Part shown: piece by piece, positions 22,677 to 33,539 of the stretch | Position numbering within the stretch: position 1 is the first letter of the stretch | How the letters are laid out: every line of letters begins with the position of its first letter | Assembly (NCBI GenBank): GCA_002189035.1 | Contig: NEEC01000021.1 | Span: forward strand, 124,001 to 188,000 | Direction: 5' to 3' | Source: Utricularia gibba | Lineage: Eukaryota > Streptophyta > Magnoliopsida > Lamiales > Lentibulariaceae | Length of the DNA stretch: 64,000 nt | Program-made: the position numbers and the translations under genes | The notes under the pieces: model-generated | What the model saw: the letters and a program-made list of their open reading frames with translations, nothing else | What the model was told of the DNA's origin: nothing | Databases searched by the model: none

Positions 22677-23826
22677 TGATGGTGATTCTGCAAGTGAATA
22701 GAAACCGTCGAAGTAATAAAATAAGATCGTATCCATAGGGAATTAATATTGGAATTTTCTTTTCAAACAAAGACTCAGAAAAACTGAAAACAAAAGAAAG
22801 ATTTGGTTTTAAGAACAAGAAGAAAAGTGGCATTGAATCTAGGATCCACTTACTTAAAATTTGCTCAAACTTGTGTGTGTAAACCTTGAGAACTGACTTA
22901 CTTGTGCAAGTTCTATGGATGTTATTCTAAAATAGTACTGATCGGTGACCGTTTTAGCACCGCCCCTCATTTAGTGGGATTATAGAATCAACCTCACCAC
23001 CAGAGCCATTTCACCTCCTCTGATAACCTATGTTTTCCCCACACCCAAATCTAACTCCTACACCTCACACCTCGTAGACAAATTAGACAGAATGTTTTTT
23101 ACCGACGATGTCCGATTGAGCCCTTCTCCTTAGGTGCTTGAGGCCAACCTTTGATTCTCTCACACTGCCTTTGGGTTATGTGATATTAAAGAGCACGTTA
23201 GTAAAGAAAACGTTGCGAAAAACATAATCAAACCTCAATTTAAATGTTGAGAAACATAGTAAAACTGTGACACGCGTAGGACTTGCGCAAGCAAGGCTTC
23301 ACCGCAGATCCTTAGCTGCAAGCGCCTATGCACTAGACTCGATTCTAACATGAAAATAGACACGAAAATAGGAAAAATACAAAGGAAAAGTGGTCAAAGG
23401 ACGTCTCTAATGGTTGAAAGAGTAAGGTATTTACAGGAGAGTAGATCCAAGTCTTCATATTGGGCTTGTTTGATGAGCTTGGATAAGATCTTCTATCTAA
23501 ATCTTTTATCCAAATCTTCCAAGATCATCTTCATATTTTTATCTTATCCATGAATTTTGAACCAAAGCTTCATTGTTTGATTGAGTCTTGGGATGAGATT
23601 CGTGGTCCATCACGTCCATAATTTGATGGATCTTGATTTCTTCTCAAATAGATCCAAAAGTGCTCTAAAAATCCACAAAATACACTTTCTCTCCAAAAAG
23701 ATCAAAGTAGCATGAAAGATGCATAATCAATTGAGAATAATGAGAAACTGCAGTTTAAGATAAGTAAAAACAACATTCATGAGTAATGGAATAACATGTT
23801 TTGGAACAACACAAAATTACTTATCA
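22677..23826 (-). repeat. 5' LTR of the minus-strand gypsy element
   Basis: On the minus strand it starts TGATAAGTAATTTTGTGTT and ends CACTTGCAGAATCACCATCA, the same ends as the LTR at 61604-62790. The two are alignable along most of their length (1150 and 1187 bp), with many substitutions and small indels. No matching 3' LTR remains, so insertion age cannot be read from an LTR pair. Confidence 0.85.
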
Positions 23827-24760
23827 AAGAATAACACTCCCTCAAGGATCTCTTTCCTTGATATCATCCATTGATTCCAAAATCGAACTTATCCTTCAAA
23901 TTAATATGGTAAACATTGGAATCAGTAATTTGTCATATGAATTGGCAAGTGAATCACTCTTGTTGGAGCATGCTTTCTTTCTTTTTGGAAGATGTGAACT
24001 GTTGTTGTTCTCCCGATTCAAATGAGTGTACGCTTGCTTCATTGGAGGAGTACAGAAATCGTAAAGGGAAGGTGCTAATTTGGCGTTCAAACCTATTTCT
24101 TCACCCATTTCTACGTCTTCATCGTTAATTTCATATGGTAGAATTCCTGAACTTGCATTGAATCTGCTCAACCAAACGCGATAATGTCATCAATTAGTTG
24201 CTTTTGCAATTCCTTTTAAGGTGGGGGTTCTTCACGAATCTCTTTGGCATCATGATTTTTCTAAAATATCACATCTGGAAATTGTTAAGGAGCAATTATG
24301 CTGCTGACAATTTCAGATTCCTAAGAGAGATTCCTACATTCTTCAAAGAGCCAAAAAGAAAAAAACATCCGACTTGATTACCTAAGATGTTAGACTGCCT
24401 AAATTTATCAATATGCCCATTAAGACTTATTAAAAATAAAGAATTCAATGAGATCACAAAGCGGCAGAATTATGTTTTACAACTGAAACCCTTGCTACTT
24501 AAGTTGATAGCCTACCACATCATAAATGCACATATATTAATCCTTTACTTTAAGAAACATGCCAGCATGGACAGAATACTTCATGGAAAACCAACTCACA
24601 ACAAGCTTTAAAGACAAACAAAATTCGTTTTCATCTTCTTTCTCCATGTTGATAAATAGAACTTGTAAACATGTTTAGAATAGAATGTTGAAACCCCAAA
24701 TTATCACTTCAAATATAAAATATGACAGTACCCACAATTCTTTCCACCCACAACTCATCA
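23827..24760. other. Unassigned, possibly older gypsy-like sequence
   Basis: A minus-strand frame at 23896-24171 has an acidic start (NDEDVEMGEEIG) and upstream EEPPP and KELQKQLIDD, faintly like the linker after gypsy gag. I could not place it in a family. The rest to 24760 has no recognisable feature. Confidence 0.3.
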
Positions 24761-25789
24761 TCAAGTAGGATTATATTTTTGATTGAATCCCATCCTTTTC
24801 CATCCAATCCTTTTAAACACATTATCGGGGTGCATGCATATTTGAAAAAAGCCTGAACGTAAGTCAGGTTTGGAAAAGCAAGTAGCACCATATAATTCAT
24901 CAAGTAGATCATCGACCAAGGGAATTGGGAAAAGATTCTTTACCGATATGGAGTTGAGATACCAATAGTCGATGCACATGAGCCAACCACCATCTTTTTT
25001 CGATACAACTAATACGGGAGCAGAAAAGGGGCTTTGGCTTGAGCGGATGAAACTGGAAGTGAGTAATTCGGTTATAATAGATTCGAACTCGGATTTCAAG
25101 TGGTGTGGGATACGATATGGAGGGGACTTCCGTGGTGTGGTATTGGTGAGAAGGGGAATGGAATGTTGGATAGATCGTCTAGGGGGAGTTGGGAAGGGAC
25201 TCGGGAAGACATCATCATAGGTGGAGAGGAGAGATTGGATGGAGGAATGAAGAGTTTTGAGGGATGAGTCGGCGGGAGGTTCGGTAGCAACAAACCAGAT
25301 TTGGGCTACCCAACATGAAGGAGTTTTACGAATATAGGAAGTAGCTGTGTCGGCTGAAATGAGAGATAGAGAGGCAGAGAGTAAAAAGCACTGGAGATGC
25401 ACTAGTTTAGAATCTTGATGAATAGTGAAAATCATCTTAGAGTAATCTTCTCCAGTGGGGCTGTGTTGGTGAAGCCAGTTGCCACCAAGGACCATATCGT
25501 ACTCCCTGTTGAAATTATATGCCCTAAAAGAGAAACAAAAAGGTAAGTTGTGCACAATCCAGCAAAAATCAGTGAATAATTCTTGGTTGATGAGCTGAGT
25601 TTTTCCGCCGGCTGTGCGAATAAAAATGGGGGTGGTAGGTTGGGAGATGAGTCCAAGAGATTTGGGGAAGGAAGAATCGAGGAAACTACTAGTGCTGTCA
25701 TTATCGATGAGGATAAGAAAGTCTCTATTGTTAAAACAGTTGTATAAACGGAATTGGTTGTCTATGGTTTCACCAATGATAGCATGCAT
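24761..25789 (-). pseudogene. Gypsy protease and N-terminal reverse transcriptase
   Basis: The 342-codon frame begins in retropepsin: LILIDNDSTSSFLD corresponds to the family L-x-D-SG-S/A-T-H-x-F, with DSG changed to DND. After a linker, the conserved RT entry appears as PPYRIPHHLKSEFE, FSAPVLVVSKKDGGWLMCIDY and FPIPLVDDLLDELYGATCFS (shown in parts). PDLRSGFFQICMHP carries the first catalytic aspartate of the palm. The frame then degenerates and the YxDD motif is missing, so the domain is cut at about one third. The normal enzyme copies element RNA into cDNA; this copy is dead. Confidence 0.9.
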
Positions 25790-26930
25790 TGAAATGGTTT
25801 CCTCTGGGTGGGAGGGAGTGATGTCGGGAGAGGGGGTGGATTTTCTTCTGCTTCTAAGCTGGTTTCATCATCGTCAGAGAGAAGAAAAATTTTTCGAGAA
25901 GAGCAGCGGTGATCTCTAGAGAAAGGGGCACCACACTTGATACAGAGGTATTTTTCAAGGCGTTCACATACCAAGTCATCAGGGATATGAGTCCTTGGTA
26001 ATTTAGGTAGAGGACGGGGGCTTAAGGATTGAGGTGGTTGCAAATCCACCGAAATTTTAGGAAGATATTCTTTATGGGGATGACGAGAATCCATTTCCAT
26101 CTCCTTAGCCATCACAAAGTGAAGAATCTTTGATTTAGTTTTGAGTTGGGCAAAGAGGACGGCTGCCTAAAGATCCTTACGTAGCCCACTGGCAAAGGCT
26201 GCTGGGAAGTTGGTGGCCAAAAAGTGGGGTGAAGGCTAATAATTTGGGAGCGAAGGATTTCATATCGCTCAATGTAATCTGCTAGAGAACCGGTTTGGGT
26301 GATTTTCATGAACTCTGCTAAGACTTGAAGGGGATTAGAATCGTCGAAACGTTTTAGAAAATCAGTTGAAAAGTCCTCCCAACTAGCCAACGGGTTCAAA
26401 GACTTATATCCGTCCAACCAAGCATCGGCTGAGAAGTTATCTCTGATTTATCTCTGTGTTAATGCAAAGAAGTAGGGAAATTGGTAAGGGGGTGGACCGG
26501 TGGGGGGCCTAGAATAGAAGTTGAGGGGGAACCATTGAGGAAAGGGGTTCAATAGGAGGTTTGATGAGGGAAGAGAACTCCCGGTGAATGGTTTCTTTTA
26601 GTGAGAGTGTGACCGCCTGGAGGGAGTCGGTTACATGTTGCTCATGCTATTTACGAGAGAGTTCCAATGATTGAATAAGGGAGAGGAGTTGTTGTGCTTG
26701 CGATTGGTGAGATGCTTCAGACTCCTTAAGGGAGTCATTGAGTGCCTTCTGATTTGCTTCCAAAACTGCTAGGTGGGATTGGTGTGCTTCAAAGGAGTTA
26801 CGCAGATCCAACTGAGAGGTGAGAAGTTGACGTAGCCGGAGGGTAAAAGTATCTGGGTGAGGGATTAAATCAGCATAATCTGATAAATCATCTCGAGGAT
26901 GGGATCCTTCCATTATAATATTTTGGGGAG
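25790..26930 (-). pseudogene. Gypsy gag with zinc knuckle
   Basis: Gag begins near 26915 with MEGSHPRDDLSDYADL and a heptad-rich helix around 26700 (ANQKALNDSLKESEASHQSQ). The Retrotrans_gag core is at 26112-26417: SWEDFSTDFLKRF, then GSLADYIERYEILRSQI. The nucleocapsid zinc knuckle near 25960 reads YLCIKCGAPFSRDHRC, a C-x2-C-x7-H-x-C variant common in plant gypsy elements. At least two frame breaks separate these parts. The product would package element RNA. Confidence 0.85.
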
Positions 26931-26980
26931 AGTATTTGTTTCGTTCCCTACAACGGCCTCTTCTTTGCGGACCCAGTGTG

Positions 26981-26993
26981 CGCTCTAATACCA
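26981..26993 (-). other. Primer-binding site, initiator tRNA-Met
   Basis: The minus strand reads TGGTATTAGAGCG two bases after the LTR end; the standard site is TGGTATCAGAGC. One C to T change. Confidence 0.85.
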
Positions 26994-26995
26994 GA

Positions 26996-27320
26996 TGTGA
27001 AGATACGGGATCGAAGGGAAAGGGGAAGAGGTAAGAAAGAGAAGGGTAGTCAATACTCGATACCCATAGTTTCACAATAGGGGTATAAATACACCCTTTT
27101 GCAATGGCTATTTCCTACAAAATAGCTTAGTCATAGACCAGCTAAACAAAAGGTGGGATAGCATAGACTAACGGTCATCAGGGATTAAGGTGTTGGGTTA
27201 TCTTCATTTTGGGCTTTATCCTTTCTGGACTTATCCTTCTTTGGATTTCTCCTTGAGTAAACCTTGATTGGATCTGCTGGATTATTTGTCAATGAGGGTG
27301 ATCCAATTGGGATCGTGACA
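26996..27320 (-). repeat. 5' LTR of the second gypsy element
   Basis: On the minus strand it starts TGTCACGATCCCAATTGG and ends CGTATCTTCACA, with TG and CA ends, 325 bp. It ends two bases before the primer site. The plus strand shows GGGTATAAATACACCC at about 27084-27099. No second LTR remains. Confidence 0.8.
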
Positions 27321-27406
27321 TATGCCCACTGTATATGCAATGTCAACTCTCATGTAGTTCATAAGATGCATTAAGCTATCCATAATTTGTGCATACTCAT
27401 GTTGAG

Positions 27407-27739
27407 CTATTGAATCTCCTTTATTTTTATATAGTCCCATGTTGGATCACACAATGTTTTCACAGGTTTCACCTCGAAGTAATTAAATTTCCTCAAGAGT
27501 CTTTCCACATATTGATCCAATATTAACATGAAACCTTGATCATATTTTATGATCTTAACTCCAAAAATACATGAAACATTACCCATATCTTTCATATCAA
27601 ACCTTGAAGCTAATAATAATTTAGTATTGATAACAACCTGAATGTTGAAATCAAATATAAGGAAATCATTCATATATAAGTTAATTATAATACAATTGTT
27701 ATTGATTAACTTAGTATATGTGCATTTCTGTACTAACAA
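27407..27739 (-). pseudogene. Copia reverse transcriptase, palm and connection part
   Basis: A 110-codon open stretch containing YMNDFLIF (family YVDDMLI; the first catalytic Asp of the pair is N), FDMKDMGNVSCIFGVKI and YVERLLRKFNYFEVKPV, all typical RVT_2 landmarks in correct order and spacing. The change in the active site rules out activity. Neighbouring frames carry the rest of pol. Confidence 0.88.
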
Positions 27740-28457
27740 TGTTGAAAATTCAGATGATGCTAGTACATCATTGAATTTTTTAAGCCCCTATTTGGATGCT
27801 TCTTTTTAGCCATATAATAACTTTCTCAGTTTACAAATTTTGTTTTCTTATCTTGTAGTTGCATATCTCTCAAGTTGGACTATATAGATTTCTTCTTCTA
27901 ATTCATCATTTAAAAAGACTATCTTTATATCCATTTGGTTAATCACTAAGTTCTAGATATAGGCGAGTGACGTTAGTGCATGGACAGAAGAGAATCGCAT
28001 CATTGGAACAAATATATCGAAATTGTCAACATTGGGCTTTTGTGTGAACTCTTCGCAATCAATCTGGCTTTGTGCTTATCAATCGTACCATCTAGATATA
28101 GTTTCTTCTTAAATATCCACTTACTTCTAGATGGATTTGCTCCTTGTGGTAAGTCTATCACCTCCCACACTTAATTTATTTATAAGGAATCAATCTCACT
28201 CTTAATAGCCTCTTTCCACTAATTTGAGTCAAGGGAAAAAACACTTCAATAAAGGTTAAAGGCTCTCTATCTATGAGATATATGTATAAGTCATCATCAA
28301 AGGTAGTTTCAATCCTTTTCATTTTACTTCTTATCAAGGTTAAATGACTGCATATCATTTGTGTCTATGGTGTTATTAGCATGTGTCAAGCCATCTCACC
28401 TTTATTTTCCCTAGGTGGGAAGATATTCTCAAAGAATTCGGTATTGTTCGTTTCCAA

Positions 28458-28483
28458 AATAGTGTGATGATTATCACACTATT
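28458..28483. repeat. Perfect 11-bp inverted repeat
   Basis: AATAGTGTGAT, a GATT loop and ATCACACTATT. It lies within the copia relic, where family members have no such palindrome, so it may be a templated duplication. Confidence 0.7.
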
Positions 28484-29400
28484 TAATACAGGGAACTCAT
28501 ATGCGACATTTTTATTAGCATATCCCATAAACAAAAAATTTGATGTTTTAGACCTAGTTTTACTTTTCTTCGGGTCAGGTAGCATCACTTTTACTAAACA
28601 CTCCCACATTGTCAAATATTTTAGAGTGTCGCCTTTTCATATCTCATATGGAGTTTTCTTGGTTTCTTGTGTGAAGCTCTATTTTAGATATGACATGTGG
28701 TTAAAATACCTTCCCCCAAAAGTTATTAGGAGAAGCATAACCTATGAGCATTAAATTCATCATTTCTTTTAAAATTCTATTTTTTTATTTCTTCTACCCC
28801 ATTCAACTCATCAAATAATACATATTCCCCACCTCTATCTGATCGCACTCTCTTGATTTTTGTATCAAGTTGCTTTTTGTCCCATCTTTAAATAGCAAAA
28901 ATTTATCAAATGATTTAAATTTGTGTTTTCTATAAATAAACATGATTATCAGTAAATTTAACAATAAATTTATTGACCCCTTAGATATACACATTTTGAA
29001 ATTACATACATTTAAATGAATCAAATCAAGCAATTTTGATTCTCTAGTCACATGATAACATGTTTTCTTAGTCAATTTTACCTCTAAACATATATCACAT
29101 TTCAGTCCTAAGTCATGAAATTTAAAAAAATGAAATTAAATCTTACTTTTGCATTTGTTTTATGCACTCAAAATTTACATGTCCTAATCTAGCATGCCAT
29201 GTATTAAATGAAGATAGGACGTAATAACAAGTAGACATATTTTTAGTCATGATTGATGTAGACATAGTAGTAAACACAAAAACATTCAAATTCATTGCAT
29301 ACAACCCTCTAGGTGCTATATAACCCTTTTCCATAAAAACATCGTTTTGTGTGATAATGGCAGCTCATCTACCAAAGGAACCTTGAAGCTAGCATAATCT

Positions 29401-30059
29401 ATTTTGATTGTAGAGATAACGTTTGATGGCACATGTTTTCTCTGCATTTTATAATGTAAAATTATTATATTTTACCTTTAAAACATAATTTCATTTTTAT
29501 AGGCTAGGTTTGTGTTGTTTTTCATGTTTCATGTGTTCTTTAGCTTAATTTCATTTTTAGATTAAAAAATGAACTAAATCCTTTGATTTAGTTCACCTTG
29601 CGTCACTGATGATTACTTAAGTCCAGTAGGAGGATTCACATCAAATCAGACTCACAAATGTGTGGAATAAGTAGAAAAAGGCACAACATCCAAAGGAAGA
29701 CAAAGAGTACTATTCTGCCGCTTGTAGCCTGCAAGTTCAAGCCAAGTATATTACCGGTGTTAGGAACAGTGCATTGAAGTAAAGGAGGGAAAATATTTTT
29801 CAAAGGAGAGAGAGAATGAGGAGAGGAGAAGACTTTCAGTGAAACACAAGAAAGAAGCTCCTCCAACAATGAACACGAAATAGAAGGAAAAACAGGGGGA
29901 ATCTCAAGAAGGAGACCCTCCAATCTGAAGAGCCGCACTAGAGCCCAGTTCACTACTACTGTTCCGAGCCGTGAACAGTAGCAAACATGCATCAGAACAA
30001 TCTTTACTTCCTTTTCGTTTACTGAATGTTTTGAGTTTCTGTATCTGACTTACTTACAA
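29401..30059. other. No gene recognised
   Basis: Probably the upstream part of the copia relic and flanking repeat. A perfect hairpin lies at 29571-29594 (GAACTAAATC, loop CTTT, GATTTAGTTC). The minus-strand frame at 29636-29992 has no family features. Confidence 0.4.
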
Positions 30060-30730
30060 TGCTGTTATTTTCGCTGCATTATCTAAATGAAATCATGTTT
30101 ATCTTCCAAGTATGAGTAGCTAAAACTTTAGAGATGCCTTAAGATAAAGTATGGTGGTGTGGATATAGGGTTAATAATGCAATTTATATTTGTTTCTTAG
30201 TTCTTATTTCTATCATTCCATTGGTAGACCTATGGAGGGGACAAATAGCTTCGCAACTCAGATGCTTGATTTAGAGGTAGAGCAACAAATACAGGTGGGA
30301 GCAATAGGTATTAGGGTAGAACCAATAGCATCGGGTAGACCTAGTTCTATATACTTTACATGTAGGTAAACCTAATTGCAATGTTGATGATGATATTGGG
30401 GACTAGCTTAGCTGAAAATATTATGAATGACCTAGGTAGAATTAGGTTGTTTGGAGTTGTAAGCATAGGAACATGATAAATTAAATTAGAGACTTTAGTA
30501 CCACATCACTTGTATACCCTTAAGGCATCTTAATATTACTCTTTGTTAGAATCAATATTTGTTACTTTCAGCGTAGAGGTTTAATCTTATTTACTGAATT
30601 TGGTTACTACTATTAGTTTGAGCTTAGACTAAGAACTATTGTTATTTCGAATTCTACATCTGTTGAGACACTTGATAAGTACTGATCGATCTCGAATTCT
30701 GCTTTATATTTTGTGTTTAATTTGTATTTT
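30060..30730 (+). repeat. Dispersed LTR-like repeat, copy 1 of 2
   Basis: Aligns, in inverted orientation, with 52090-52770. Shared landmarks include a TATGAGTAGCTAAA-like motif followed by a GATGCCTTAAG-like motif, the ATTGGTAGACCTATGGAGG region, CATCTGAGTTGC, and TATATTTTGTGTTTAATTTG. The first of these also appears in the solo LTRs at 39572 and 60019, suggesting a common LTR lineage. No coding capacity. Confidence 0.6.
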
Positions 30731-31229
30731 ATGAGGATTAGGGATTACAAATTTATTTGAGATGGATCTCTGTTTTTATTGCAACAATAATAGGAATTTT
30801 CATTTATCAATATTTGTCTTTATTGTAGGTGCAAGTAGCGCATCTTTCAGAATGACTATTTTTTCAGCGGTGAGCTTTAGAGTAATACCCCTTATCCAAG
30901 CATAGGAATGCTAGATTCATCTCCAAACTATATCAATTTCTATGCATTTCCCTCAAAAATTATATACTTGGAAAATGATTTTTTATTTGCACACACATGA
31001 TGTGTAGCTCCAGATTCCAAGATTCAATCATCATTCGAACTAATTAAGTTTTAATGGCTAATTATACCAATAAAGTGTTCATTCTCTGCACCATTAGCAA
31101 TTGTGAGCTTGGCTTTGGGGGGGGGGGGGGGGGGAGCACATCTCCATTCTTTCATGCTTTTATGTATCTCCATTGCGGTCTATGGTGACTTGGTTTTCCA
31201 TATACAAAACATTGTATCTTTTTCTTCTT
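30731..31229. other. No gene; includes an 18-base G run
   Basis: AT-rich, with an uninterrupted run of 18 G at 31117-31134, the only such run in the window. Confidence 0.6.
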
Positions 31230-32366
31230 AAAGGGCCAGTTTGGTAGAATAGAATTCCATGGTTTTATTTGAATGGGAAATACAACTTATTTGTTTGGTA
31301 ACTGGGATTTATTTAAACCCTCTTCGAATGTGAACGTGCAATTTCTGAAATTGGTGAGTTCTAGTGAAACCCACCATATTGATGGGTTTATTAATATCCA
31401 GACTTTGCATAATTGCTTTTGACATTTTTAACCTTATTATTGATAAATTTCTATTATTCTTCTTTAACAAAATCTCAAAACCCTTATCTCCAAAGCTAGA
31501 TGTTATACTAACATCCTCCATAATACTAGCCAAGGACCCTTCAACATCATCTTTTCTTTCCATCTAGTTCCTCATTTTGCATGAATACACCAGGGTATTC
31601 TTGTAAAATATTCTTGTCCCCATCTCTCCCTTCACTCAAAAGCACAAATTTGGCACCTTTTCTTGAACTCCACTCAGATTTACAAACAATTTTATTACCA
31701 ATTGCTTCACTTCTTTGTGCAAAGCCCAAACAAAAGTAAAGTTACATCTTAATCTTTTTATGTTGTTTTACTTATTGTTTTTTGGATTATGTGAATTATC
31801 TTCTGAAAAAATATGATTTTATTGCCGATATCTTTTACAGATAACATTATGGATAATAATATAGAAGAAGTCATGGCTATGATTGCTGTTAGAATTATAG
31901 CACAAAATTTGCTATTCATGAAATATATCATTGAAAAATATGTAAAAGAAATAAATGAGAATGATTTATATGAAATACTTGGAAATAGAAAGTATTCTTA
32001 TCCTTAAAGTTCCAAGAAAAATGGAAAGACTCAATAGATTCGTGTCTGATTTTAATAATACTACATTCGAAAGTTTGAGAATCTAAACAGAAAGTAAATA
32101 AATATAAGTCTCATTATTCATAGGCTCATATTAATTTGCATAACAAAATAGATCAAGCATGAAAATGGATAACAACGTTAGAATCTAAAGGGTAGCACTA
32201 ATATCTTTCACCATGACCATACGTTGACATTCCTCTACTCTCATAAATAATTACATCTTAACTTGACTGGACGTTATCAATTCACCAACCCTCATAAGTG
32301 TTGAATCATCTATTTTAAGTGGTAATGAAAAAGTATTACCAGCAACTTGTTCATAATTTCCATGAT
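31230..32366. other. Probable flank of a decayed Harbinger-like element
   Basis: Starts near GGCCAGTTTGGTAGAATAG, which resembles DNA-transposon termini, and precedes the ORF1-like gene remnant. Short frames on both strands (31309-31729 minus; 31850-32005 plus, MDNNIEEVMAMIA after a possible splice acceptor) cannot be assigned. A matching right terminus was not found. Confidence 0.3.
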
Positions 32367-33145
32367 TTATGTACCATGACCAAGTCTCAATCCAAGTCGA
32401 TCTACTGCTTTAATTGTAACATCAGTCATTGTTTCCATTTGGGCTGCTAGTTCTGCACTTTTGGAAGATTCAATCTTCCTCTTCACAGGCAACTTGGTTT
32501 TTGATGCAGATAAGTTATATGACACATCACTAGAATGTTCTAAAAACATTGGCTGCACGGGAAATGATTCAATATCATTAAGATCAATAGAAGGATTATC
32601 CTAATTACTTTCATGAACATCTTCAACAAACTCATTGCATACATTTGTGAATTCTCTAGTTGTGCAATCTCGTCCAAATATTTCTTCCCAATCTGGAAAC
32701 AATGGAAATGCTTTATACCTCAACTTTGTCAATTTTGGAGTATTCTGCAAAGATAAATAAACATATAACAATCAATAATAATTTATTTAATATCATACTA
32801 TCTAAAATAAAAATTTATACCTGAATTATTTCTTGTCAAATTTCTAGTGTGACATCAATTACACAATTTGACGCATTCCAACTTATTTCAGAACGATTTA
32901 ATAGCTCTAAAATATCATAGTATACCTTTTTCCATGGATGATACTTCGAATCAATATGAGGGACTGCACGTAAATCTGATTGAGGACAGAATTTCAAAAA
33001 AATTCCACTTCAAGCTCCTTAAGATATCCTGGACGAAATCTATTTTCAGTCTTCCACCCAATTGATATAATTGTACGATATGCCAATATAAGAAATAACT
33101 CTTCTTGCATTGTCCAATCATCGGCCTTATCATATTCTTTGACAT
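32367..33145 (-). pseudogene. Harbinger ORF1-like (Myb/SANT domain) gene remnant with intron
   Basis: The minus strand encodes a Myb/SANT-like protein of the kind found beside Harbinger transposase. Exon 1 shows DLRAVPHIDSKYHPWKKVYY and EISWNASNCVIDV; exon 2 (from 32744 down) shows LRYKAFPLFPDWEEIFGRDC and ends at HGT with a stop at 32367. The intron is 32745-32820, minus strand GT...TTTGCAG, 76 bp, between codons after EIIQ. In-frame stops occur (before EIIQ and after VHESN) and exon 1 needs a frame change. Such proteins bind transposon ends and bring transposase to the nucleus. Confidence 0.75.
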
Positions 33146-33164
33146 TTAATGTAAGGTATAATTT

Positions 33165-33405
33165 TGTTTTTCACAACGCTTTCTTTATTAATGTGCTCTT
33201 TAATATCATATAAATTCTAAGGGTATGTGAGAGAATTTTGGATTGGCATGAAGCACCTAAAGAACATGGCTCAATCATAAATCATTGGTAAGGCACATTT
33301 CATTTAATCCGTTTGCGAGATGTGAGATGTAGGGGTTAGAATCTAAGTGTGGGAAAAATAATTAATTATAACTCCCACACCAGTAAAAAAGTCAAGGATT
33401 CCCTA
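33165..33405 (+). repeat. Fragment of the Athila/Tat-family LTR
   Basis: Follows LTR positions 62250-62460 in order: TTTAATATCATATAAATTCT, AGCACCTAAAGAACATGG, TCATTGGTAAGGCACATT, GCGAGATGTGAGATGTAGGG, AGTGTGGGAAAA. Both ends are cut, and no other part of the element is nearby. Confidence 0.75.
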
Positions 33406-33539
33406 AAGAAAATAATCCTATTTGTCTATTGTACATTGCTAACATCAAGAAATGAAGTAATTGAGAATCTTGGGAGATCAACCATGCCTAAAAATTAGCT
33501 AAAGTTGTGATGAATCCTGTCTTAGAGATACTATGATGA

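Larger units (their letters stand above)
17998..23826 (-). mobile_element. Ty3/gypsy retrotransposon of Athila/Tat type, minus strand, internally deleted
   Basis: Read on the minus strand: 5' LTR (23826-22677), tRNA-Asp primer site (about 22670-22655), gag remnants (22640-21550), a nested solo LTR (21549-20087), integrase C-terminal end (20037-19720), noncoding 3' region and polypurine tracts. Protease, reverse transcriptase, RNase H and most of integrase are absent, so the element lost the middle of pol. A proper 3' LTR is missing at the lower end. A related plus-strand copy begins at 61604. Confidence 0.85.
24761..27320 (-). mobile_element. Second Ty3/gypsy element, 5' LTR to reverse transcriptase, truncated
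   Basis: Minus-strand order: LTR (27320-26996), tRNA-Met primer site, gag, zinc knuckle, protease and the start of reverse transcriptase, cut off at 24761. The short LTR and gag-pol without a visible envelope gene fit chromovirus-like elements, which is inference. It is unrelated in sequence to the 18-24 kb element. Its LTR abuts copia pol sequence at 27321. Confidence 0.88.
27321..29400 (-). mobile_element. Decayed Ty1/copia pol, pre-integrase to RNase H border
   Basis: Reading down the minus strand: pre-integrase HARLGHVNFECIKQMQK (29160), integrase with RSDRGGEYVLFDE in a shifted frame (28830), the post-integrase block LVKVMLPDPKKSKTRSKT (28550), RT with QMDIKIVFLNDELEEEIYI (27900), YMNDFLIF in place of YVDDML (27670), and SLMHLMNYMRVDIAYAV (27340). 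The first integrase aspartate is asparagine (LIHLNVC). Many stops and shifts. The sequence stops exactly where the gypsy LTR begins. Confidence 0.88.
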
